Translations under genes and position numbers: made by a program
NCBI RefSeq assembly: GCF_009669325.1
Contig: NZ_SZWE01000001.1
Location: forward strand, 186,402 to 250,401
Source: Roseovarius bejariae
GTDB taxonomy: Bacteria; Pseudomonadota; Alphaproteobacteria; Rhodobacterales; Rhodobacteraceae
Length of the DNA stretch: 64,000 nucleotides
Direction of reading: 5' to 3'
The notes under the pieces: model-generated
Database searches by the model: none
The model's input: the letters and a program-made list of their open reading frames with translations, nothing else
What the model was told of the DNA's origin: nothing
Shown here: one piece after another, positions 7,591-17,492 of the stretch
Position numbering within the stretch: position 1 is the first letter of the stretch
Layout: each line of letters begins with the position of its first letter

Positions 7591-8901
7591 ATGGTAGCCG
7601 CATCACCAACACTTGACCTCGCCTTCTGGATCACCGCCGGGGCCATCCTGATGCTTCTGGTGCTCTCGGGTTTTTTCTCGGGCAGTGAAACCGCGCTCAC
7701 CGCCGCCTCGCGTGGCAAGCTGCGGGCACGGGCCGACAAGGGCGATACCGGCGCCGACCGCGCGCTTGAGATCACCGAGGATAACGAACGGCTTATCGGT
7801 TCGGTCCTTCTGGGGAACAACCTTGTCAACATCCTTGCCACATCGCTGGCCACGGCGCTTTTCACCCGGCTTTTCGGCGAATCCGGTGTGGCACTCGCGA
7901 CCCTTGTCATGACCCTACTGGTGCTGATCTTCGCCGAGGTGCTGCCGAAAACCTATGCCATCACCAATGCCGAACCCGCCGCCTCGCGCGTGGCCCCGGC
8001 CATCGGTCTGGTGGTGCGTGTCTTCTCGCCCATGGTCAGCGCCGTGCGCTGGCTGGTGCGCGGTGTGCTGCGCGTCTTCGGCGTGCAGACCGATCCCGAT
8101 AGCCACATCCTCGCCGTGCGCGAGGAAATCGCCGGTGCGCTTTATCTCGGCCACTCCGAAGGCGTGGTCGAAAAAGAGGACCGCGACCGTATCCTTGGCG
8201 CGCTCGACCTCGGCGAACGCGCGGTCGAAGAGATCATGCTTCACCGCTCCCAGATCGAGATGATCAATGCCGAGGACGAGCCCCGCGCCATCCTCGATCA
8301 ATGCCTGCACTCCAACCACACCCGCCTGCCCGTCTATCGTGACGATCCCGATAACATCATCGGCGTGGTCCACGCCAAGGACCTGCTGCGCGCCATGCAT
8401 AAACTTGTCATGGGCGGCGAGCAGGTCAGCGCCGAGGCGCTCGACAGTTTCGATATCTGCGACGTGGCGATGAAACCCTATTTCGTGCCCGAAACCACCA
8501 CGCTTGATGACCAGATGCGCCAGTTCCTGCGGATGCGCAGCCACTTCGCGCTGGTGGTCGATGAATACGGCACCCTGCAAGGGCTGATCACGCTCGAAGA
8601 CATCCTCGAAGAGATCGTCGGCGAAATCACCGATGAATTCGACGCCGAGGCCGATCACCCCATCCGCCGCAGCGAGGATAACCAGTTCCTCGTCGATGGC
8701 GCCATGACCATCCGGGATTTGAACCGCGCCACCGACTGGACCCTGCCGGATGAGGAGGCCAACACCATCGCCGGCCTCGTCATCCACGAGGCCCAGATGA
8801 TCCCCGACACAAGTCAGGTCTTCAACTTCCACGGCTTCCGCTTCGAGGTGGTCGAGAAAACCGACAACCGGATCACCAAGCTCAAGATCCGCAAACTGTG
8901 A
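7591..8901 (+). CDS. CNNM/CBS/CorC-domain membrane protein (hemolysin C family)
   Basis: 436 residues with an N-terminal DUF21/CNNM membrane domain (about 1-185: SGFFSGSETALTAASRGKLR, LLGNNLVNILATSLAT, LIFAEVLPKTYAI). A CBS pair follows (about 205-335, with HSNHTRLPVYRDD, VVHAKDLL, FALVVDEYGTLQGLITLEDILEEIVGEI), then a C-terminal CorC_HlyC transporter-associated domain (about 350-430). Such proteins are linked to Mg2+/Co2+ export or homeostasis; the haemolysin name is historical. ATG 7591 is chosen because the frame upstream is antisense to the metallophosphoesterase start. The ABM-domain gene starts 4 bp after its stop. Confidence 0.9.
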   Translation: MVAASPTLDLAFWITAGAILMLLVLSGFFSGSETALTAASRGKLRARADKGDTGADRALEITEDNERLIGSVLLGNNLVNILATSLATALFTRLFGESGVALATLVMTLLVLIFAEVLPKTYAITNAEPAASRVAPAIGLVVRVFSPMVSAVRWLVRGVLRVFGVQTDPDSHILAVREEIAGALYLGHSEGVVEKEDRDRILGALDLGERAVEEIMLHRSQIEMINAEDEPRAILDQCLHSNHTRLPVYRDDPDNIIGVVHAKDLLRAMHKLVMGGEQVSAEALDSFDICDVAMKPYFVPETTTLDDQMRQFLRMRSHFALVVDEYGTLQGLITLEDILEEIVGEITDEFDAEADHPIRRSEDNQFLVDGAMTIRDLNRATDWTLPDEEANTIAGLVIHEAQMIPDTSQVFNFHGFRFEVVEKTDNRITKLKIRKL

Positions 8902-8905
8902 TGCC

Positions 8906-9253
8906 ATGACCGACCGTTTCGCGAAAACACCCGAACCGCCCTACTATGCCGTCATCTTCACCAACCAACTTTCCGAGGATGACGCAGGCTATGCCGAGAT
9001 GGGCGAGGCGATGTATACCCTCGCCCTCGCCCAACCCGGCTGCCTCGGGGCCGAAAGCACCCGTGACACCACAGGCCTTGGCATCACGGTGTCCTACTGG
9101 GACAACGAAGACAGCATCGCCAAATGGAAAGCCGAGGCCAAACACCTTGTGGCCCAGAAACAAGGCATCGAGCGTTGGTACAGCCACTACGAATTGCGCG
9201 TGGCCCGCGTCGAACGTGCCTACTCCGGCCCCGAGGGCCGCAGCCTGCGCTAA
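8906..9253 (+). CDS. ABM (antibiotic biosynthesis monooxygenase) domain protein
   Basis: 115 residues forming one dimeric ferredoxin-like ABM domain: YYAVIFTNQL, YAEMGEAMYTLALAQPGCLGAESTRD, ITVSYWDNEDSIAKWKAEAKH, then ERWYSHYELRVARVERAY. Proteins of this size (YqjZ-like) are usually small cofactor-independent monooxygenases, haem-binding or ligand-binding proteins, and the exact role cannot be told. It begins 4 bp after the CorC-type gene and is probably cotranscribed with it. The downstream 611 bp hold no gene. Confidence 0.8.
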   Translation: MTDRFAKTPEPPYYAVIFTNQLSEDDAGYAEMGEAMYTLALAQPGCLGAESTRDTTGLGITVSYWDNEDSIAKWKAEAKHLVAQKQGIERWYSHYELRVARVERAYSGPEGRSLR

Positions 9254-9864
9254 GGTTTGCCGCCTGACAATTTTCCCCTTGGGACGCCGGGTGACAGACC
9301 ATCATCTGGTGTCTTGTTTTACAATGGTCCGATGACGGCTATGCGGACATAGCGGACATTGAAATAGCCGCGCATCGGCGGGCCGCGGTGCGGCGATCCA
9401 ACGATTGGTTTATGGCACTTTATCTCAGCCAAGTCCGAAAAACTTATGAGCGGAGTGTTTAGCTTTGCCAAATCGCCGTGCCGGGGGGCGGCGTCATGCC
9501 GGAGGCATGCTTTCAGCATGACGATGCGCGGCGGCCTGCGGCCTTGATTCCGCGCTGGACCTTCGCAATCGAATGTCCAACAAGGGCTCGAACCCGTCAT
9601 TCACCACAATTACGAAGACAGCCCGCCATTGGATACGCGCCCAAGGGTTTTGCACAACCTTTCCCCACGCCACACCTGCCGACAAATCCACGCCTCCCAC
9701 CTTGGCATTTCGTGCCAGTGCCGCTAGAGGGGCCGCAACCACGCCATCATCCGGGTAACACCATGGGCAGGCCGCAACGGCCCGCCCCGTCAAAACCCCG
9801 CCAGACGATACATCCGACATGACCCGCCCGCCTCGCGGCGCGGCCCAGACAACCGGACCTTTGC
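9254..9864. other. Gene-free 611-bp stretch with degenerate sequence
   Basis: No reading frame here has convincing coding character on either strand. An inverted repeat lies at 9492-9523 (CGTCATGC ... GCATGACG, with a nested CATGCC/GGCATG). The part around 9335-9400 has short repeats (GCGGACATAGCGGACATT) and looks like non-coding debris. The right end must carry the promoter of the SulP gene, but I see no confident -35/-10 pair. Confidence 0.5.
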
Positions 9865-11355
9865 ATGATCTCTCTTTCGCAATACCAACGCCAATGGACG
9901 CACAACATTCGCGGCGACCTTCTGTCGGGCCTCGTCGTGGCCCTCGCCCTGATCCCCGAGGCCATCGCCTTTTCCATCATCGCGGGCGTCGATCCCAAGG
10001 TCGGCCTTTACGCCAGCTTCTCGATTGCCGTGATCACCGCCATCACCGGCGGGCGGCCGGGGATGATCTCGGCCGCCACGGCGGCCACCGCTGTTCTGAT
10101 GGTCACGCTGGTCAAGGATCACGGGCTGCAATACCTGCTGGCCGCGACCGTCCTGGCCGGACTGCTGCAAATCGGGGCCGGGTTCCTGAAACTGGGCTAT
10201 GTCATGCGCTTCGTGTCGAAATCGGTGATGACCGGCTTTGTCAACGCGCTTGCCATCCTGATCTTCATGGCCCAACTGCCCGAGCTTGACCCTTCCAAGG
10301 TGCCGCCACTGACCTATGCGCTGGTGGCAGGTGGCCTTGCGATCATCTATCTCTTTCCCCGCATCACCACGGCCGTACCGTCGCCGCTGGTCACCATCAT
10401 CGTGCTGACCGCGCTCACCGTGCTGATGGGCTGGGACGTGCGCACCGTGGGTGACATGGGTCAACTGCCCGACACCCTGCCGGTCTTCCTGATCCCCGAC
10501 ATCCCGCTGACCTTTGAAACGCTGCAAATCATCCTGCCCTATTCCATCGCCGTGGCCGTCGTGGGCCTGCTGGAAAGCCTGATGACCCAGCAGATCGTCG
10601 ATGACCTCACCGACACCGGCAGCGACCGCAATCAGGAGTGCATCGGGCAGGGCCTTGCCAACACCGCCACCGGCTTCATCGGTGGCATGGCCGGGTGTGC
10701 CATGATCGGCCAGTCGATCATCAACGTGAAATCAGGCGGCCGCGGGCGGCTTTCCACCTTCGTGGCGGGCATTTTCCTTCTGATCCTCTGCGTCGGTCTG
10801 GGCGACATCGTCGGCATCATTCCCATGGCCGCCCTCGTGGCCATCATGATCATGGTCTCGATCGGCACCTTCTCGTGGTCTTCCATCAAGAACCTGCGCG
10901 ACCATCCCCGCTCGTCGTCCATCGTCATGCTGGCGACCGTGTTTTTCGTGATCTACACCCATAACCTCGCCATCGGCGTTCTGGTCGGCGTGCTGCTGTC
11001 GGGCCTCTTCTTTGCGTGGAAAATCGCACAGCTGTTCCGCGTCCGCTCCGAAATCACCGAGGACGGCACCCACCGCACCTACCACGTCGAAGGGCAGCTG
11101 TTCTTCGCCTCCTCCGAGGACTTCATGAAAGCCTTCGACTTCAAGGAAGCGCCCGACAAGGTCACCCTCGACCTCAGCCGCGCGCATATCTGGGACATTT
11201 CCTCGGTTGCGGCGGTGGACATGGCCGTGCTCAAGTTCCGCCGCGAAGGCGCCGAGGTCGAGTTGATCGGCATGAACGAAGCCTCGGAAACCATCGTCGA
11301 TCAGCTTGCCATCCATGACAAGCCGGGCGCGATGGATCAACTGCTGGGCCATTAA
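9865..11355 (+). CDS. SulP-family anion transporter with STAS domain
   Basis: 496 residues. The SulP (SLC26-type) membrane domain spans about residues 12-390, starting with [24 protein letters not shown], the family's first-helix signature with the Pro/Glu pair. It is followed by [22 protein letters not shown] and many hydrophobic helices. A C-terminal STAS domain (about 405-496: [41 protein letters not shown]) regulates transport. Substrates in the family include sulfate, bicarbonate and dicarboxylates; no specificity can be read here. A universal-stress gene starts 14 bp downstream in the same direction, so the two form an operon ending at the terminator at 12246. Confidence 0.92.
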   Translation: MISLSQYQRQWTHNIRGDLLSGLVVALALIPEAIAFSIIAGVDPKVGLYASFSIAVITAITGGRPGMISAATAATAVLMVTLVKDHGLQYLLAATVLAGLLQIGAGFLKLGYVMRFVSKSVMTGFVNALAILIFMAQLPELDPSKVPPLTYALVAGGLAIIYLFPRITTAVPSPLVTIIVLTALTVLMGWDVRTVGDMGQLPDTLPVFLIPDIPLTFETLQIILPYSIAVAVVGLLESLMTQQIVDDLTDTGSDRNQECIGQGLANTATGFIGGMAGCAMIGQSIINVKSGGRGRLSTFVAGIFLLILCVGLGDIVGIIPMAALVAIMIMVSIGTFSWSSIKNLRDHPRSSSIVMLATVFFVIYTHNLAIGVLVGVLLSGLFFAWKIAQLFRVRSEITEDGTHRTYHVEGQLFFASSEDFMKAFDFKEAPDKVTLDLSRAHIWDISSVAAVDMAVLKFRREGAEVELIGMNEASETIVDQLAIHDKPGAMDQLLGH

Positions 11356-11369
11356 GGGAGAGCCGGACA

Positions 11370-12227
11370 ATGACAACCAACACACTGATCGCCCTCGTCG
11401 ATGGCTCCGCCTATTCGGAAAGCGTCTGCCACCACGCCGCGTGGATCGCGGGCAGAAACGACTGGAAGGTCAAGCTTTACCACGTCATGGGCCGCCGCGA
11501 CGCCGTCGAGAAACAGGACCTCTCGGGCGCCATCCGCCTCGGCGCACGCACGCGCCTTCTGGAACAACTCTCCGATCTGGATGCCGAACGCGCCAAGCTG
11601 GCGCATGAACACGGTCGCGCCATCCTCGAAGACGCCAAGGCGCTGATCACCGCGGATGCCGACCTCACCGTCGAAACCCGCCTGCGCCAGGGCGATTTGA
11701 TCGAGACCATCACCGCCAAGGAAGACACCGGCGAAATGATCGTCATCGGCAAACGCGGCGAGGCGGCGGGCCTGGCCTCCGAGCACCTCGGCTCCAACCT
11801 CGAACGCATCGTACGGGCCAGCCATCACCCCGTCTTCATCGCCAACCGCGCCTTCAAACCCGCCGAACGGGTGCTGGTGGCCTTCGATGGCGGCCCCTCG
11901 TCCCTCAAGGCCGTCGATTATATCTCGCGCAGCCCCCTGTTTTCAGGTCTGCACGTCTCACTGGTCTTCGCAGGCAAGGACAGCCCCGAGATCCGCAAAT
12001 CCCTCGATACCGCCGCCGCCACCCTGCGCGCGGGCGGCTTCGAGGCCGATACGATCCTTGAAACCGGCGAGCCTGAAAAGGTCTTGGCCAATATTACCCA
12101 ACGTGACGAACACGACCTTCTGGTCATGGGGGCCTATGGCCACAGCCGCGTGCGTTCGCTCATTATCGGCTCCACAACGACCGAAATGATCCGCTCCTGC
12201 CGGGTGCCCGTGCTGATCATGCGCTGA
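11370..12227 (+). CDS. Tandem universal stress protein (two UspA domains)
   Basis: 285 residues comprising two UspA domains (about 1-150 and 165-285). The second keeps the ATP-binding signature GAYGHSRVRSLIIGSTT near the C-terminus (Gly-x2-Gly-x9-Gly-Ser). The first has the looser IGKRGEAAGLASEHLGSNLERIVR. USP proteins bind ATP or AMP and modulate stress survival. Coupled to the SulP gene (14-bp gap, AGGGAG ribosome-binding site). In several bacteria SulP or other carriers are paired with Usp proteins, suggesting that this one may regulate the transporter; that is inference. The gene is closed by a strong bidirectional hairpin. Confidence 0.92.
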   Translation: MTTNTLIALVDGSAYSESVCHHAAWIAGRNDWKVKLYHVMGRRDAVEKQDLSGAIRLGARTRLLEQLSDLDAERAKLAHEHGRAILEDAKALITADADLTVETRLRQGDLIETITAKEDTGEMIVIGKRGEAAGLASEHLGSNLERIVRASHHPVFIANRAFKPAERVLVAFDGGPSSLKAVDYISRSPLFSGLHVSLVFAGKDSPEIRKSLDTAAATLRAGGFEADTILETGEPEKVLANITQRDEHDLLVMGAYGHSRVRSLIIGSTTTEMIRSCRVPVLIMR

Positions 12228-12245
12228 TCCGGCACTCCGCAAAGC

Positions 12246-12275
12246 AAAAGCCCCGGCCAATCTGGCCGGGGCTTT
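12246..12275. terminator. Bidirectional rho-independent terminator
   Basis: AAAAGCCCCGGCCA-ATC-TGGCCGGGGCTTTT forms a perfect stem of 10 or more GC-rich pairs with a 3-base loop. It has an A-run on the left and a T-run on the right, so it works for transcripts arriving from both sides. It sits between the convergent universal-stress gene and the DMGDH-like gene. Confidence 0.93.
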
Positions 12276-12280
12276 TTCGA

Positions 12281-14713
12281 TCACGCCCGCAGTTTCTCGC
12301 CCTTGGGGTCGAACGGCGGCTCATGCAGGATGCGGCCCTTGTGCGGCTGGCCCAGAACCATGACCTGCACCGCATCCCCCGCCTGTACGGTGCCCGCCTT
12401 CACATAGCCAAGCGCAAGGCTCATCCCCACGGTATAGCCATAGGTGCCCGAGGTGACGCGGCCAACAGGGGTGCCTTCCGCATCGCGAATGGGCTCCCCT
12501 CCCGTCGCATCGGCGTTCGAGGCCGTCACATCCGCCTCATCCAGATGGATCAAAACCAGTTCTTCCCGCGTCGGTTCGGCCATGACCTTCTCCACCGCCG
12601 CCTTGTTCAGGAACTCTTTGTCCATCTTGCACAGCGGCGCAAAGCCCACTTCATGCGGGTAATACTCAGGGCTGTATTCCCGGCTCCACGAGCCATAGCC
12701 CTTCTCGACCCGCATCGACATCAACGCCCGCGCGCCCACAGGCCCGGCGCCAAAATCCTTCCCGGCCTCCAGAAGCGCCGTATAAAGCCGTTCCTGATCT
12801 TCCGTGGCGCAATGCAACTCCCACCCCAGATCGCCGGTGAAACTCACCCGCAGGGCAAGGCACTTCACGCCCGCCAACTCGATCTGCTGCGACCGCATGA
12901 AGGGGAAATCCTCGGTTGCCAGCGAGGTATTGGTCAATCTCTGCAACATCTCGCGGCTCTTGGGGCCTGCCACGTTGAAGCCGCACATCGCCTCGGTGTG
13001 GCTCTCGAATGTCGTCCCCTCGGGCAAGGGCACCATGTCGAAGAACCGCTTGTGATAACGTTCCGCCATCCCCGAACTGACGATCCAGAATTCATCCTCG
13101 GCCACCCGCGTCACCGTGGCATCGCCCGCGATCCCCCCGCGCACCGAAATCAACGGCGTCAGGCACGACCGCCCCACGCTTTTCGGCATCCGGTTGGCGA
13201 AAACCGAGTTCAGCCAGTCTTCGGCCCCCGGCCCCTTCACGCGGTACTTGGCAAAGTTTGAAATATCGATGATGCCCGCCCGCTCGCGCAGAATCTTGCA
13301 TTCCTCGCCCACAGGGCCCCACCAGTTCTGGCGCGTGAACCCGTTGGTATCCTTGGTGCCGGGCGTGTCGGCAAACCACTGCGTATGCTCCCAGCCATAG
13401 TTCAGGCCAAAGACCGCGCCCATATCTTTTTGCATCTCGTACACCGGACGGGTGCGCAGCGGACGGCCCGCCTCGCGCTCCTCGTTGGGGTAATGGATGG
13501 CAAAGCGGTGGGCATAAACATCCTCCACCTTGGCCTTCACGAAGTCCCGGTCGTTGGCCCACAGGCCAAAGCGCGCAATATCCCACGGGAACATGTCATA
13601 TTGCATTTCCCCCTCGATGATCCATTGCGCCACCATAAGGCCCATACCCGCGGATTGGCTGAACCCCGGAATGATCCCGCCGCACATGAAATAGTTTTTC
13701 AGCTCCGGCACCGGGCCAAGGATCACGTTGCTGTCCGGGCTCCAGATCATCGGCCCGTTGATCACCCGCTTGATTCCCGCCTCGGCGGCCAGCGGCACCC
13801 GGTCCATGGCGCGCATCACGTTCTCCATGATCCGTTCCAGATCGTCGGGGAAGAGGTCATGCGCGAAATCCAAGGGCGTGCCCTCCTCGGCCCAGAACCG
13901 CATGTCACGCTCATAGGCCCCGATGAGCAGCCCCTTGCCCTCCTGCCGCAGGTAATATTCGCCGTCCCGGTCCGCGACCGAGGGCAACCGCCGGTCCATG
14001 CCGTCGATCTCGGCAATGGTCTCGGTCACGAAATACTGGTGCTCGGTGGGCTGAAGCGGCACCTCGATGCCCGCCAGTTTGGCCACCTCACGGCCCCACA
14101 AACCGGCGGCGTTGATCACCCACTGGGTCTGGATATTGCCCTTGGGCGTTTCCACGATCCAAGACCCATCAGGCTGCTGCGCGGTGGCGGTGACGGGGGT
14201 AAAGCGGTAAATCTCCGCCCCCTTCTGTCGCGCGCCCACGGCATAGGCATTGGTCACGCCCGAAGGGTCCACATTGCCGCCATCGGGCTCCCACATGATG
14301 CAGCGCACCCCGTCGAAATTGACCAGCGGGTGCTTCTCCTCGGCTTCCTCGCGGCTGATCTCGGCAAAGTTCATGCCGTACAACTCCGCCTTGGCGGCCT
14401 GTAGGCGCAATTGGTGCTCACGCGCCTCGGTCTGGGCAAGGTAAAGCGAACCGGGCTGGAACACGCCACAGCTTTGGCCGGTTTCGGCCTCCAGCTCCTT
14501 ATAGAGGTTCATGGTGTAGTGCTGCAGGCGGCTGATATTGGCGCTGTCATGCAGCCCGTGAATATTGGCCGCCGCGTGCCATGTGCTGCCACTGGTCAGC
14601 TCATCGCGCTCCAGCAGGACCACGTCCTTCCAGCCCAGCTTGGTCAGGTGGTAAAGAATCGAGCATCCGATAACGCCCCCGCCGATCACGACAGCCTGTG
14701 CATGGGTTTTCAT
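12281..14713 (-). CDS. DMGDH/sarcosine dehydrogenase-type FAD oxidoreductase (paralogue 1)
   Basis: 810 residues. An N-terminal DAO-type FAD domain (about 5-365) starts with the Rossmann motif VVIGGGVIGCSILYHL. SGSTWHAAN follows, holding the His that carries covalent FAD in mammalian dimethylglycine dehydrogenase. A linker (FAO_M, about 370-430) leads to a GcvT-like folate-binding domain (430-700) and its C-terminal barrel (715-805). Such enzymes oxidatively demethylate N-methylglycines or related amines and pass formaldehyde to THF, giving 5,10-methylene-THF. ATG 14713 is preferred (AAGGGA 6 bases upstream); an earlier in-frame start at 14746 lacks one. Divergent from paralogue 2 over 302 bp. 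Confidence 0.88.
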   Translation of the reverse strand: MKTHAQAVVIGGGVIGCSILYHLTKLGWKDVVLLERDELTSGSTWHAAANIHGLHDSANISRLQHYTMNLYKELEAETGQSCGVFQPGSLYLAQTEAREHQLRLQAAKAELYGMNFAEISREEAEEKHPLVNFDGVRCIMWEPDGGNVDPSGVTNAYAVGARQKGAEIYRFTPVTATAQQPDGSWIVETPKGNIQTQWVINAAGLWGREVAKLAGIEVPLQPTEHQYFVTETIAEIDGMDRRLPSVADRDGEYYLRQEGKGLLIGAYERDMRFWAEEGTPLDFAHDLFPDDLERIMENVMRAMDRVPLAAEAGIKRVINGPMIWSPDSNVILGPVPELKNYFMCGGIIPGFSQSAGMGLMVAQWIIEGEMQYDMFPWDIARFGLWANDRDFVKAKVEDVYAHRFAIHYPNEEREAGRPLRTRPVYEMQKDMGAVFGLNYGWEHTQWFADTPGTKDTNGFTRQNWWGPVGEECKILRERAGIIDISNFAKYRVKGPGAEDWLNSVFANRMPKSVGRSCLTPLISVRGGIAGDATVTRVAEDEFWIVSSGMAERYHKRFFDMVPLPEGTTFESHTEAMCGFNVAGPKSREMLQRLTNTSLATEDFPFMRSQQIELAGVKCLALRVSFTGDLGWELHCATEDQERLYTALLEAGKDFGAGPVGARALMSMRVEKGYGSWSREYSPEYYPHEVGFAPLCKMDKEFLNKAAVEKVMAEPTREELVLIHLDEADVTASNADATGGEPIRDAEGTPVGRVTSGTYGYTVGMSLALGYVKAGTVQAGDAVQVMVLGQPHKGRILHEPPFDPKGEKLRA

Positions 14714-15015
14714 AACTGATCCCTTGGTTGTTGCTAAAGGGCACACTTACGCCGCTTGCGAGGCATGTATTGCCGGTTCCCGACATCATTGGTCGCGGTG
14801 ATACAAATCAGGGGATTTGTTTGCGACAGATTTTTTCGGTTTGCGTCCAAAGGGCGCCACCCCGCCAAACCGCTTATCGCGACATAGCCCACCCTGCATG
14901 ACAATCCCTCGACGCCAAAAACGACATCCCATTCACGACACACCCTGTCGCGAACAGACATGCGTCATTCCCCCAGACAAACAGTCTACCGATAACAAGC
15001 CAAAGGAGGTCTCCC
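14714..15015. promoter_or_regulatory. Divergent promoter region with TCGCGACA-type repeats
   Basis: The 302 bp between the two divergent DMGDH-like genes hold no gene. TTGCGACA (14821-14828) and TCGCGACA (14877-14884) lie in direct orientation. At 14933-14953 TCACGACA-CACCC-TGTCGCGA forms an 8-5-8 inverted repeat with one mismatch. Reuse of the same octamer in one divergent control region suggests binding sites for a shared regulator. Which regulator cannot be said; none is encoded next door. The right gene has a strong AAAGGAGGT ribosome-binding site at 15001-15009. Confidence 0.45.
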
Positions 15016-17433
15016 ATGAAAACCACCACTCGTGTGGCCGTCATCGGCGGCGGTGTCGTCGGATGCAGCGTGCTCTATCACCTGACGAAACTCGGCTGGT
15101 CCGACGTCATGCTGATCGAACGCTCCGAACTCACCTCCGGCTCCACATGGCACGCGGCGGGCGGCTTTCATACGCTGAACGGCGATACCAACATGGCCGC
15201 GCTTCAGGGCTATACTATCAAGCTCTACAAGGAGTTGGAGGAGATCACCGGCCTCTCCTGCGGCCTTCACCACGTCGGCGGCGTGACGCTGGCCGACAAC
15301 CGCGACCGCTTCGACATGCTGCTCGCCGAACGCGCCAAGCACCGCTACATGGGGCTGGAAACCGAGATCGTCGGGCCGGAAGAGATCGCCAAGATCGCGC
15401 CGGTGACCAACACCGACGGCATCCTCGGCGCGCTTTATGATCCCCTCGATGGCCACCTCGACCCCTCCGGCACCACCCACGCCTACGCCAAGGCGGCCCG
15501 CATGGGCGGCGCCACGATCGAGACCCACTGCCACGTGCAGGAAACCAACCAACGCCCCGACGGCACATGGGACGTGGTCACCGACAAGGGCACCATCCAC
15601 GCCGAACACCTCGTCAACGCCGCAGGCCTCTGGGCGCGCGAGGTCGGGGCCATGGCGGGGGTCTACGTCCCCCTCCACCCGATGGAACACCAATATATCG
15701 TCACCGAAGAAGTCCCTGAAATCGCCGAAATAATCGACGCAGGCGGCGAACACCCCCACGTCATGGACCCCGCCGGCGAATCCTACCTCCGGCAAGAGGG
15801 CCGCGGCCTCTGCATCGGGTTTTACGAACAACCCTGCCGCCCATGGGCGGTGGACGGCACACCGTGGAATTTCGGCCACGAACTCCTGCCCGACGATTTC
15901 GACAAGATCGAAGACAGCATCACCTTCGCCTACCAACGCTTCCCGGCCCTCGAACGCGCGGGCGTGAAATCGGTGATCCACGGCCCCTTCACCTTCGCCT
16001 CCGACGGCAACCCGCTGGTCGGCCCGGTACCGGGCCTGCGCAACTACTGGTCCGCCTGCGGTGTGATGGCAGGCTTCTCCCAAGGCGGCGGCGTCGGCCT
16101 GATGCTGGCACAATGGATGACCGAGGGAGAATGCGAACGCGATGTCTCGGCCATGGACGTGGCCCGCTACGGCGATTGGATCACACCGGGCTACACCCGC
16201 CCCAAGGTGATCGAAAACTACCAAAAACGCTTCTCGGTTTCCTACCCCAACGAAGAACTTCCCGCCGCGCGCCCCTTCCGGCAAACGCCCATGTATGACG
16301 TGTTCGATCAAATGGGCGCCGTCTGGGGCCACCAATACGGGCTGGAAGTGCCCAATTACTTTGCTCAGGGCGACGAACCCCGATACGAGACCCCCTCCTT
16401 CCGCCGCTCCAACGCATGGGAGGCCACCGCGCGCGAGGTCAAGGCCGTGCGCGAATCCGTGGGCATCAACGAGGTCCACAACTTCGGCAAATACCGCGTC
16501 ACCGGCCCCAACGCCCGTGCATGGCTCGATCGCATCATGGCCGGGCGCATCCCCAAACCGGGCCGGATTTCGCTCACCCCGATGCTCAGCCCCCAAGGCC
16601 GGATCATCGGCGATTTCACCGTCTCCTGCCTTGATGAGCAGACTTTTCAGCTTACCGCCTCCTACGGCGCACAGGCCTATCACATGCGCTGGTTTGGGCA
16701 GAACGCCACGGAGGGCGCGCAGGTCGAAAACATCTCCGACCGCCTCAACGGCTTCCAGATCGCCGGCCCCAAGGCGCGCGAGGTACTGATGGCCTGTACC
16801 CGCGATGACATCGGCGACATGCGACTCATGGATGTGCGCCCCGCCTGCGTCGGCATGGTCGATTGCCTGATCCAACGGGTCAGCTTCACCGGCGATCTGG
16901 GATACGAAATTTACTGCGACCCCATGGCCCAACGCGCCCTGTGGGATGTGCTCTGGGCCGAAGGGCAAAACCACGGCATGAAACCCTTCGGCATGCGCGC
17001 GATGATGTCGCTGCGGCTGGATAAATTCTTCGGGGCATGGCTGCACGAGTTCGGGCCGGACTATACCCCGGCGGAAACCGGCCTCGACCGCTTCATTTCC
17101 TTCAAGAAAGAGGCCGATTTCATCGGGCGCGCGGCGGCCGAAGCAGAGCGCGAGACACCCCCCGCCCGTACCCTCGCGGTCTTCGAGGTGGACGCGCTCG
17201 ACACCGACGTCAACGCCTACGAACCCGTCTGGATCGACGGCACAGTGCAAGGCTTCTGCACCTCGGGCGGCTATTCTCACCACGCGGGAAAATCCATCGC
17301 CCTCGCCCTCATCCCCCGTGACAAAGCCACCGAAGGGCTGGAGGCACAGATCGAAATCCTCGGCGAGATGCGCCCCGCCCGCCTGATCACCGAACCGCTC
17401 TTCGACGCCGACGGCGCGCGCATGCGGGGCTGA
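15016..17433 (+). CDS. DMGDH/sarcosine dehydrogenase-type FAD oxidoreductase (paralogue 2)
   Basis: 805 residues with the same order as paralogue 1: VAVIGGGVVGCSVLYHL, TSGSTWHAAGG with the presumptive FAD-linking His, FAO_M linker, GcvT domain (VHNFGKYRVTGPNARAWLDR, RVSFTGDLGYEIYC) and GcvT C-terminal barrel. It probably demethylates an N-methylated glycine or related amine and loads the one-carbon unit on THF in the cytoplasm. A near-consensus Shine-Dalgarno (AAAGGAGGT) sits 7 bases before ATG. The two divergent proteins are clearly related but differ throughout, so they are paralogues with probably different substrates, not a recent duplication. A palindromic repeat element follows the stop. 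Confidence 0.88.
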   Translation: MKTTTRVAVIGGGVVGCSVLYHLTKLGWSDVMLIERSELTSGSTWHAAGGFHTLNGDTNMAALQGYTIKLYKELEEITGLSCGLHHVGGVTLADNRDRFDMLLAERAKHRYMGLETEIVGPEEIAKIAPVTNTDGILGALYDPLDGHLDPSGTTHAYAKAARMGGATIETHCHVQETNQRPDGTWDVVTDKGTIHAEHLVNAAGLWAREVGAMAGVYVPLHPMEHQYIVTEEVPEIAEIIDAGGEHPHVMDPAGESYLRQEGRGLCIGFYEQPCRPWAVDGTPWNFGHELLPDDFDKIEDSITFAYQRFPALERAGVKSVIHGPFTFASDGNPLVGPVPGLRNYWSACGVMAGFSQGGGVGLMLAQWMTEGECERDVSAMDVARYGDWITPGYTRPKVIENYQKRFSVSYPNEELPAARPFRQTPMYDVFDQMGAVWGHQYGLEVPNYFAQGDEPRYETPSFRRSNAWEATAREVKAVRESVGINEVHNFGKYRVTGPNARAWLDRIMAGRIPKPGRISLTPMLSPQGRIIGDFTVSCLDEQTFQLTASYGAQAYHMRWFGQNATEGAQVENISDRLNGFQIAGPKAREVLMACTRDDIGDMRLMDVRPACVGMVDCLIQRVSFTGDLGYEIYCDPMAQRALWDVLWAEGQNHGMKPFGMRAMMSLRLDKFFGAWLHEFGPDYTPAETGLDRFISFKKEADFIGRAAAEAERETPPARTLAVFEVDALDTDVNAYEPVWIDGTVQGFCTSGGYSHHAGKSIALALIPRDKATEGLEAQIEILGEMRPARLITEPLFDADGARMRG

Positions 17434-17492
17434 CCCCACGGCCATCGGTGCGCTGCCACTTGAAGGGCGGCACCTTTGGCCACTGGCGGACC

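Noticed and set aside
9478..9822. Candidate small frames on both strands in the 611-bp gap before the SulP gene
   Set aside because: Translations are low in hydrophobic residues, Pro/Arg/Thr-rich and without ribosome-binding sites; more likely degraded non-coding sequence.
13385..14404. 339-codon plus-strand frame inside DMGDH paralogue 1
   Set aside because: Antisense shadow with His/Arg/Gly-rich translation and no recognisable domain; it lies wholly within the minus-strand FAD oxidoreductase.
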